11,735 nucleotides of DNA, taken from DASSKW01 sp035690065 (lineage in GTDB: Bacteria; Pseudomonadota; Gammaproteobacteria; Natronospirales; REEB76). Of the stretch, positions 6,199 to 11,735 are shown in pieces (position 1 is the stretch's first letter; each line of letters begins with the position of its first letter). The position numbers and the translations under genes were made by a program. The stretch spans positions 1-11,735 of the forward strand of contig DASSKW010000025.1 of NCBI GenBank assembly GCA_035690065.1, written 5' to 3'. The notes under the pieces are model-generated. The model was not told the origin of the DNA. It did not search any database and saw only the letters and a program-made list of their open reading frames with translations.

Positions 6199-6896
6199 GT
6201 CGCGGCCGGTAATCCAGCCAGCCATGTCTCCAGGAATCGGCTCGCCTGGCTTGCCATCGTAACGGCATGCTGTTGTGCCTGTTGCCGCAGTATTTCCGGC
6301 GATAGTCCCAGCGCCGCCAATTCACCGACGTTTCCGACGTACCACTGTTCCAATCCACGCGCAGTCACTTCCGGATGAAACTGGATCGCCAACGTCGTCG
6401 CGCCCAGACTGAATGCCTGATTCGGGCATAACGGCGTACCTGCCAGATGCAGCGCGCCCTCCGGGATATCGAAAGTCTCGCCGTGCCAGTGAAATACCGG
6501 CCCGAGCAGATGATTCAGTGGCGATATCGCACCCGCCTCAGTCAGTGTCAGTGCCTGCCAACCAATCTCGGTCCGCGCTGCACGGCGCACCTGTGCGCCC
6601 AGGGCCCGGGCCAGCAACTGGCTTCCCAGGCAGATACCCAATACCGGCGCAGCGACTTTGAGCCGTGACTCGATCAACCGCAGTTCGGGGATCAGGAACG
6701 GAAAATGTTCGCTATGGTTGCTGCTGATGGGGCCGCCCAACACCACCAGCAGATCCCATCTCCCTTTCACAACACTGTCAAAATCGGCCGTCGCTGCATC
6801 AACATACTGTATCTGGTAGCCGGCAGCATCGAAGCAGGTTTCGAACGACCCCAGATCCTCGAACGGGACATGACGGATGGCGAGCAGGGTTTTCAT
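6195..6896 (-). CDS. Class I glutamine amidotransferase (GuaA-like GATase domain, stand-alone)
   Basis: This 233-aa protein is a triad-type (class I) glutamine amidotransferase domain without a synthetase partner in the same chain. It shows the oxyanion strand VVLGGP (51-56), the nucleophile elbow GICLGSQLLA with Cys89, and the FHPEV motif with His174 and Glu176, so the Cys-His-Glu triad is complete. It resembles the COG0518-type GMP-synthase-like proteins that are common as free-standing enzymes; these either hydrolyse glutamine or gamma-glutamyl compounds, and the true substrate cannot be read from sequence. The ATG at 6896 has no Shine-Dalgarno; instead a TAGAAT hexamer ends 6 nt before it, suggesting a leaderless mRNA. 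It converges with the membrane protein gene (overlapping stop codons) and diverges from the Nudix gene across 49 bp. Confidence 0.9.
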   Translation of the reverse strand: MKTLLAIRHVPFEDLGSFETCFDAAGYQIQYVDAATADFDSVVKGRWDLLVVLGGPISSNHSEHFPFLIPELRLIESRLKVAAPVLGICLGSQLLARALGAQVRRAARTEIGWQALTLTEAGAISPLNHLLGPVFHWHGETFDIPEGALHLAGTPLCPNQAFSLGATTLAIQFHPEVTARGLEQWYVGNVGELAALGLSPEILRQQAQQHAVTMASQASRFLETWLAGLPAAT

Positions 6897-6902
6897 GTGT
6901 CC

Positions 6903-6908
6903 ATTCTA
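6903..6908 (-). promoter_or_regulatory. Candidate -10 box giving a leaderless amidotransferase mRNA
   Basis: Read on the minus strand, TAGAAT is followed by GGACAC and then the ATG of the amidotransferase gene. A start site 7 nt after the hexamer would be the A of that ATG. No convincing -35 hexamer is visible at 16-18 bp and no Shine-Dalgarno precedes the start. Confidence 0.45.
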
Positions 6909-6933
6909 TCCGCTTGTTCCCGCATCCGGGTTA

Positions 6934-6939
6934 TATACT
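6934..6939 (+). promoter_or_regulatory. Candidate -10 box giving a leaderless Nudix mRNA
   Basis: TATACT, a good -10 hexamer in the AT-rich stretch TTATATACTG, is followed by GTGGGC and then the Nudix ATG at 6946, so transcription should begin at or next to the start codon. TTGTTC at 6914-6919 is only 14 bp upstream, too close for a normal -35. Confidence 0.5.
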
Positions 6940-6945
6940 GTGGGC

Positions 6946-7398
6946 ATGGCTATCCATCCCCGCCTTTCCGCCGGCGTCGCAATCCTGCGTGAAACGCCGG
7001 CCGGCCCGTTGTTCCTGTTATTGCGCGCCTGGCGTTACTGGGATTTCCCCAAGGGCGCGGTGGAACCCGGCGAGACCCCGTTGCAAGCCGCGATCCGCGA
7101 GGTACAGGAAGAAACCGGCATCAACGATCTGGAATTCGCATGGGGGGATCAGTACTGCGAAACCCCGCCCTACAACCGGGGCAAGGTGGCGCGTTATTAC
7201 CTGGCCCGCACTCGGCAGGAAAAGGTGGTCCTGGCGGCGAACCCGGTCACTGGGATTCATGAACACATGGAATATCGCTGGCTTACCCATGCTGGTTCAT
7301 TGCCGCTGCTATCGCCACGGATGCTGCAGATCATGGCCTGGGTGACGACGGAGCTGCAGCGCGATCTAGTGCACGGTCAACAGGATCGTCACCAATGA
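6946..7398 (+). CDS. Nudix hydrolase, probably diadenosine tetraphosphatase-like
   Basis: A 150-aa Nudix protein. The full Nudix box GX5EX7REUXEEXGU is present from Gly37 to Ile59 (GAVEPGE...REVQEETGI), with Glu52, Glu55 and Glu56 as metal ligands. WDFPKGAVEPGE just before and within the box, plus the C-terminal strand HMEYRWLT, recall the asymmetrical Ap4A hydrolase/NUDT2-like group, which cleaves Ap4A to ATP and AMP; other nucleotide substrates are possible. The ATG at 6946 is preferred over an in-frame start 69 bp upstream because the protein then begins directly with the first Nudix strand (RLSAGVAIL), and the longer version would run across the divergent gene's start. No Shine-Dalgarno is present; a TATACT box 6 nt upstream suggests a leaderless transcript. 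The last 33 bp overlap the 3' end of the convergent YeiH-family gene. Confidence 0.92.
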   Translation: MAIHPRLSAGVAILRETPAGPLFLLLRAWRYWDFPKGAVEPGETPLQAAIREVQEETGINDLEFAWGDQYCETPPYNRGKVARYYLARTRQEKVVLAANPVTGIHEHMEYRWLTHAGSLPLLSPRMLQIMAWVTTELQRDLVHGQQDRHQ

Positions 7399-8325
7399 TG
7401 CGATGCTGATAAACACCCATAACAACACGCCTTGCAACAGGGGTTTGTAGCCGACCGCCTTGAGTGCGCCACGCGACAGGCTCGCGCCGATAAAGAACAG
7501 CGTGATGGTGAGTCCAATCTTCGCCAAACGCGACAACAAGGCTGTCCACTGTGCGATACCGGGTACGAAACTGCTCGCAACTGCAGCCAACAGAAACAGG
7601 CCAATAAACCATGGCAGGTTGATCCTGCGTTTTCCTGTGTGCACCAAATCGGCAGCTTCCTTGCGCCGAAACAACAGCGCTGCTGCCAATGCCACTGGCA
7701 CGATCCACAACGCACGCGACAGCTTGACCACCGTCGCGGTGTGCAAGGCACCGTTGCCGTATTCCGCTGCCGCGCCGACCACCGACGAGATGTCATGGAT
7801 GGCCACGCCGGCCCAGGTCCCGAACTGATCCTGACTGAGCCCCAACAGATGTCCCAACACCGGGAACAGGTACAGGGCTACCGCATTGAGCATGAACACC
7901 GCGCCCATGGCGACCGACATCTCACCGTGGTCCGCATCCACCGCCGAGCCCACTGCGGCGATAGCGGAACCGCCGCAGATCGCCGTACCGGCGGAGATCA
8001 GCAGTGAAGTCTTGCGATTGATCTTCAACAACCGCGCCAGCAACCAGCCGAGTGTGAACGTAGTGACAATCGTGGCAGCGGCAAACACCATCCCACTCGC
8101 GCCAGCGCGCAACACCACACCCAGACTCATGCCGAAGCCCAACAACACCACGCTGGCCTGTAACAGGTACTTGGCGATTCTGGCACCGCGTGCCCGGTAC
8201 GGATTATCGAGGGTGAGCGCGAAGCCGAGACCCAGCGCCAGCGCCAGTCCTGGCGACGCCCAGGGCGTGACACAGAAGAGGATACCGAGCGCGTAGATCG
8301 AAAGGCTCAGCCGTTGATTGTTCAT
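7366..8325 (-). CDS. YeiH/UPF0324 family integral membrane protein (putative sulfate exporter family)
   Basis: The 319-aa product is hydrophobic throughout, with roughly nine or ten membrane segments and a basic loop around 220-235. The family hallmarks I recognise are GTAICGGSAIAA (113-124), AIHDISSVVGAA (175-186) and KLSRALWIVP (201-210), typical of UPF0324/YeiH proteins (E. coli YeiH is about 350 aa). The family is often labelled putative sulfate exporter; the substrate is not established to my knowledge. The length is complete. The ATG at 8325 has no recognisable Shine-Dalgarno and lies 54 bp after the tesA stop on the same strand, so it could be a second gene of a tesA transcript. YeiH-family genes often sit beside a LysR regulator, but none is present here. 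Its final 33 bp run antisense to the Nudix gene. Confidence 0.92.
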   Translation of the reverse strand: MNNQRLSLSIYALGILFCVTPWASPGLALALGLGFALTLDNPYRARGARIAKYLLQASVVLLGFGMSLGVVLRAGASGMVFAAATIVTTFTLGWLLARLLKINRKTSLLISAGTAICGGSAIAAVGSAVDADHGEMSVAMGAVFMLNAVALYLFPVLGHLLGLSQDQFGTWAGVAIHDISSVVGAAAEYGNGALHTATVVKLSRALWIVPVALAAALLFRRKEAADLVHTGKRRINLPWFIGLFLLAAVASSFVPGIAQWTALLSRLAKIGLTITLFFIGASLSRGALKAVGYKPLLQGVLLWVFISIASLVTILLTVH

Positions 8326-8379
8326 TTGAGAAGTCGCAGCAGGAAGCAGTGACAGGCTGCGTAGTTTACCGGAGAGCGC

Positions 8380-9006
8380 TCAAGGTTTACTCGCGGGCTT
8401 GGCCAGCATCGGCGCCAGCTTCGCCCAGACGTTATCCAGCACTCTGGGTTCGGCCACCGCTTTGGGATGCAAACCATCCGCCTGCATGAGCTTGCGATCC
8501 TGCGCCACACCATCAAGCAGGAACGGCACCAGCGGCAACCGGTAATGGCTGGCAAGTGCCGGATAGACCGCGCTGAACGCCTGGGTATATTGCGGGCCGT
8601 AATTCGGCGGCAGCAGCATCCCTACCAGCAGTACTTTCGCGCCGGCTTTGCTTGAAAGCGTGATCATGCGTCCCAAGTTCTGCTGCATGAGTTTCAGGGG
8701 CAAGCCGCGCAGACCATCGTTCGCGCCCAGTTCCAGGATGACGATGGCCGGTTTATGTTGTCCAAGTGCCTGTGGCAACCGGGTCAGGCCACCGGCCGTG
8801 GTCTCGCCGCTGATGCTGGCGTTAATCACGGTATAGTCGTAACCCTGCGCCGCGAGACGCTGCTGCAGCAGGCTCGCCCAGCCCTGACCGGCTTCGAGAC
8901 CATGGGCGGCACTGAGACTGTCGCCCATCACCAGGATATTCGCAGGTGCAGCAAAAGCCGGGGATGCCGCGCTCAACAGTAACCAGAACAGGATGCGTTT
9001 CAACAT
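8380..9006 (-). CDS. tesA: Periplasmic multifunctional thioesterase/lysophospholipase (GDSL/SGNH hydrolase)
   Basis: TesA is a periplasmic SGNH hydrolase with acyl-CoA thioesterase, lysophospholipase and esterase activities. The 208-aa precursor starts with a signal peptide (MLKRILFWLLL..., likely cleaved after AFA at 17-19). All four SGNH blocks are present: MGDSLSA with nucleophile Ser30, INASISGETT with Gly67, LGANDGLRG with Asn96, and DGLHP with Asp177 and His180. Length equals E. coli TesA (208 with signal), and the motifs ARL/TRLPQAL, LPPNYGPQYTQAFSAVYP and QADGLHP match it. The ATG at 9006 is fixed by the signal peptide; GAGGGG lies 9 nt upstream. The same frame stays open farther upstream but would cover ybbA. 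The start codon overlaps that of the divergent ybbA, the same gene pairing as in E. coli. The YeiH-family gene follows on the same strand. Confidence 0.96.
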   Translation of the reverse strand: MLKRILFWLLLSAASPAFAAPANILVMGDSLSAAHGLEAGQGWASLLQQRLAAQGYDYTVINASISGETTAGGLTRLPQALGQHKPAIVILELGANDGLRGLPLKLMQQNLGRMITLSSKAGAKVLLVGMLLPPNYGPQYTQAFSAVYPALASHYRLPLVPFLLDGVAQDRKLMQADGLHPKAVAEPRVLDNVWAKLAPMLAKPASKP

Positions 9007-9697
9007 GCCGAATGACCCCTCAGCCGAAGTACTGCTGCATGCAGACCAACTCTGCAAACAGGTTAACAGTTCGGATGGCTTGCTGACTATCCTCGAAGAT
9101 GTCTCACTCACCATCCACAAGGGCGAATCCGTCGCCATCATCGGGCCATCCGGTTCAGGCAAGACCACCCTGCTGGGCTTGCTGGCAGGACTCGACGTGC
9201 CGACACGCGGCAGCGTCTGGCTGGATGGCGTGGAATTCAGTGCGCTGGATGAAGATGCACGTGCCACACGTCGTGCACGCGAGATCGGGTTCGTATTCCA
9301 GTCGTTTCATCTCCTGCCCGGATTGACCGCGCTTGAAAACGTGATGCTGCCGCTGGAACTGGTGAACGATCCTGCGCCGGAGAAATCCGCACGTGCGGTG
9401 CTCGCGTCCGTGGGTCTCGCGGCACGCGCCGGTTACTATCCGCAGAAACTTTCCGGTGGCGAACAGCAGCGTGTCGCGATCGCCCGCGCTTATGCTACCG
9501 AGCCTGGCCTGCTGTTCGCGGACGAGCCCACCGGTAATCTGGATGCAGTCACCGGCCACCTGATCATCGATCTGCTGTTCAAATTGAACACCGAACATCA
9601 TTCCACGCTGGTACTGGTCACACACGACGTCGAACTCGCGGCCCGTTGCGACCGGACCTTGTCGCTGCATGCCGGCCGTCTGGAGCAGACTGCATGA
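9005..9697 (+). CDS. ybbA: ABC transporter ATP-binding protein, YbbA family
   Basis: YbbA is the nucleotide-binding subunit of the YbbAP exporter-like complex, of the MacB/LolD-related type. The 230-aa protein has all motifs: Walker A GPSGSGKT (47-54), Q-loop FVFQS with Gln99, signature LSGGEQQ (149-155), Walker B LLFADE (169-174), D-loop GNLD and the switch His207 in VTHD. The text LALENVMLPLEL...LFADEPTGNLD is characteristic of the LolD/MacB/YbbA group, and ARCDRTL near the end matches YbbA. I chose the ATG at 9005 (MPNDPSAEVLLHADQL), which parallels the E. coli MPAENIVEVHHL start; AGGA at 8990-8993 is 11 nt upstream. An in-frame ATG at 8993 is possible but lies inside tesA codons. It overlaps ybbP by ATGA. 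The complex is thought to work with TesA on membrane lipids. Confidence 0.95.
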   Translation: MPNDPSAEVLLHADQLCKQVNSSDGLLTILEDVSLTIHKGESVAIIGPSGSGKTTLLGLLAGLDVPTRGSVWLDGVEFSALDEDARATRRAREIGFVFQSFHLLPGLTALENVMLPLELVNDPAPEKSARAVLASVGLAARAGYYPQKLSGGEQQRVAIARAYATEPGLLFADEPTGNLDAVTGHLIIDLLFKLNTEHHSTLVLVTHDVELAARCDRTLSLHAGRLEQTA

Positions 9698-11735
9698 CGC
9701 TGTTGCGATTCTCGTTACGCCAGTTCCGGCGCGGCCTGAAAAGCGGCGATCTCACCGTGATGGCGATCGCGCTAGCGTTGGCGCTCGCTGCAGTCAGTGC
9801 GGTAGGGTTTTTCACTGCACGAGTCCAGACCGCGGTCATGGAACAGGCCGGAGAAAGTCTGGCTGCCGATCTGGTACTGGATTCCAGCGATCCCATCCCG
9901 GCCACGTTCAGCAAAACCGCAACCGATGCAGGTGCGCGTACCGCAAAGGTCCTGGATTTTCCTACCGTCGTGGTACATGGCGACGACACCCTGTTAGTCG
10001 AGATCCACGCAGTCAGTCGCGGTTATCCTTTGCGCGGTCATGCCCGCGTCAGCGCCGAACCGTTCGGCCCGGATCATGTGATCGGTGATATCCCCACCCC
10101 AGGCAGTATCTGGGCCGAACCACATGTGTTTGCGAGTCTCGGTCTCAAGACCGGCGACAGCGTCAATATCGGTAAACTGACCGAACGGGTCGCCGCCAAC
10201 ATCGCCTATCTTCCGGACGGCGGTTTCGGATTCTCCGCGCTGGCACCGAAAGTCGTACTCAACATTGCCGACATCCCCGCCAGCGGTCTGGTGAGCGCCA
10301 ACTCCCGCGTCAATTACAAATTGCTGGTCGCCGGCACACCGGAGGTGATCAGCGGACTCGAACAGCAATGGAAAACTGCCTTGCCCTCCGGTATCCACCT
10401 CAGAGATGCACGTGACGGCCGACCGGAGATGGTCAACGCCATCGATCGTTCGCAACGTTTTCTGTCGCTGGCGGCATTGGTGAGCGTGCTGATCTCGGCG
10501 GTCGCAGTGGTGTTGTCAGCGCGCCGCTATGCCACCCGTCACACAGACACCGCTGCGGTTCTCAAATGTCTTGGCCTGACGCGTCGCCGCGTGCAGGTAG
10601 TCCTGTTGCTGGAGTTACTGTGGCTCGGCATCGCCGCCGGGATTGGCGGCGTCATCGTCGGGTATCTCGCACAATTCGGCCTGGTCAGCCTGCTGAAGGA
10701 CCTGTTGCCGTCTCAACTGCCTGCGCCGCCACTCACACCGGCGTTCTCTGCCATCGGCATCGGCCTGGTCTTGCTGGTAGGTTTCGCGTTGCCACCCTTG
10801 ATGCGGCTCGGCGACACGCCTCCCGCCCGTGTGCTGCGGCGCGATCTGGCGCCTCCACCGTTACGCGGCTGGATCGTCTATGGATTGGCCGTCATCGCGT
10901 GCTTCGGGTTGACGTGGTGGCAGGTGCAAACGCTGACCCTGTCACTCTATGTGCTGGGTGGACTCGCACTCAGCGGTTTACTGTTGGCTCTCGGCGGCCT
11001 GGCAATGCTCTATGCACTCAGAGGCCTGCGTCACGGCGCCGGTGCCGGCTGGCGTTACGGTCTGGCTAGCCTCAATCGCCATCGCCGCGATACCGTGGTG
11101 CAGATAGTCGCGTTCGGGATCGGCTTGATGGTACTGTTGCTGCTGGCGATCGTGCGCGGCGATCTGCTGACCAGCTGGCGCAACAGTCTGCCGGACGATG
11201 CCCCCAACCAGTTCATCATCAACATCCAGCCCAATCAGCGCAGTACCGTCACGCATTTCTTCGCCAGCCATGGTCTGCCGACACCTGAACTCTACCCAAT
11301 GTTGCGTGCGCGGCTTGCCGCGATCAATGGCACGCCAATTAAAAACGTCCGCGTAAAGAATGAACAAGCACGGCGCATGCGCGACCGGGAAGCCAATCTG
11401 AGCTGGTCGGCGACGTTGCCCGCTGCCAATACCCTGACTGCAGGCCATTGGTGGAATGCTGACGAAGCGCGAGGATCGCTCGCATCGATCGAGGAGGGTT
11501 ACGCAAAAGACCTGGGCCTGAAACTCGGCGACACACTCACCTTCAATGTCGCTGGTGACCTGATCAGCGTCAAGGTGACGAATTTTCGCAAAGTACGCTG
11601 GGATTCGTTCCAGCCCAATTTCTTCATCGAACTTTCGCCCGGTGCGCTGGAGGATTATCCGTCAAGCTGGATCACCAGCACTTACCTGCCACCCGACAAG
11701 GCCAACGTGCTGGTCGGACTGGTGCGTGAACTGCC
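9694..11735 (+). CDS. ybbP: ABC transporter permease, YbbP/FtsX family (3' partial)
   Basis: The frame is open from the ATG at 9694 to the window edge, 680 codons of an expected 800 or so. Architecture fits YbbP, a double FtsX-domain permease: first membrane helix about 19-41, a periplasmic domain about 45-250, helices near 256-276, 300-330 and 350-367, a linker (PPARVLRRDL, typical of FtsX permeases), further helices from about 390 to 490, and then the second periplasmic domain (PDDAPNQFIINIQP, YPMLRARLAAINGTP, KVRWDSFQPNFF) cut by the edge. With YbbA it forms a transporter that probably moves or extracts hydrophobic substrates from the membrane and passes them to TesA; this rests on family knowledge, not on the sequence. 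The ATGA overlap with ybbA implies translational coupling. No frameshift or internal stop is seen. Confidence 0.93.
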   Translation, partial: MTLLRFSLRQFRRGLKSGDLTVMAIALALALAAVSAVGFFTARVQTAVMEQAGESLAADLVLDSSDPIPATFSKTATDAGARTAKVLDFPTVVVHGDDTLLVEIHAVSRGYPLRGHARVSAEPFGPDHVIGDIPTPGSIWAEPHVFASLGLKTGDSVNIGKLTERVAANIAYLPDGGFGFSALAPKVVLNIADIPASGLVSANSRVNYKLLVAGTPEVISGLEQQWKTALPSGIHLRDARDGRPEMVNAIDRSQRFLSLAALVSVLISAVAVVLSARRYATRHTDTAAVLKCLGLTRRRVQVVLLLELLWLGIAAGIGGVIVGYLAQFGLVSLLKDLLPSQLPAPPLTPAFSAIGIGLVLLVGFALPPLMRLGDTPPARVLRRDLAPPPLRGWIVYGLAVIACFGLTWWQVQTLTLSLYVLGGLALSGLLLALGGLAMLYALRGLRHGAGAGWRYGLASLNRHRRDTVVQIVAFGIGLMVLLLLAIVRGDLLTSWRNSLPDDAPNQFIINIQPNQRSTVTHFFASHGLPTPELYPMLRARLAAINGTPIKNVRVKNEQARRMRDREANLSWSATLPAANTLTAGHWWNADEARGSLASIEEGYAKDLGLKLGDTLTFNVAGDLISVKVTNFRKVRWDSFQPNFFIELSPGALEDYPSSWITSTYLPPDKANVLVGLVREL

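Noticed and set aside
9007..9267. N-terminal extension of TesA by 87 codons
   Set aside because: It would bury the signal peptide inside the protein and run antisense through the ybbA Walker A region.
9694..11735. A 167-codon plus-strand frame (10566-11069) and a 156-codon minus-strand frame (10978-11448) inside the right end
   Set aside because: The ybbP frame is open through the whole region with a coherent FtsX-type sequence; the others lack motifs.

Overview
The window looks like ordinary chromosome of a moderately GC-rich proteobacterium, most likely a gammaproteobacterium. The basis is close resemblance, from memory, of HemE, FadD, TesA and YbbA to the Escherichia coli proteins, plus the tesA/ybbA-ybbP divergent arrangement. 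No alignment was run, so the class is an inference and no genus is proposed. I see no rRNA, tRNA, CRISPR array, transposase, integrase or phage gene. Both edges cut genes: the 3' end of a dGTPase gene on the left and the 5' four-fifths or so of a ybbP-type permease gene on the right.

Left part (1-2134, plus strand): end of dgt, then pyrF (pyrimidine synthesis) and hemE (heme synthesis). A REP-like palindrome sits between pyrF and hemE and appears to supply the hemE ribosome binding site. The convergent gap after hemE (2135-2477) holds a compact cluster of dispersed-type palindromic repeats, including a roughly 104-bp unit in two tandem copies.

Middle (2478-6198): fadD (long-chain acyl-CoA ligase, minus strand) faces away from a plus-strand pair, a short-chain dehydrogenase and an OsmC-type peroxidase, across a 142-bp regulatory gap. 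They are followed by a single-pass membrane protein of unknown function. That protein gene ends tail to tail with a glutamine amidotransferase gene, the two TAG stops sharing one CTAG.

Right part (6195-11735): the amidotransferase gene and a Nudix hydrolase gene diverge from a 49-bp gap in which each has a -10-like hexamer exactly 6 nt before its ATG, so both may be leaderless. The Nudix gene overlaps the end of a YeiH/UPF0324 membrane protein gene by 33 bp on the opposite strand. Upstream of that is tesA (periplasmic GDSL thioesterase/lysophospholipase), whose start codon overlaps the start codon of the divergent ybbA (ABC ATPase). ybbA overlaps ybbP (FtsX-fold permease) by 4 bp.

Functionally, fadD, the SDR, tesA and ybbAP share a fatty-acid/membrane-lipid theme, and OsmC adds peroxide detoxification. 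I found no convincing undescribed multi-gene system. The points most worth checking are the paired leaderless promoters, the hemE hairpin that may control translation, the repeat cluster, and the orphan membrane protein.
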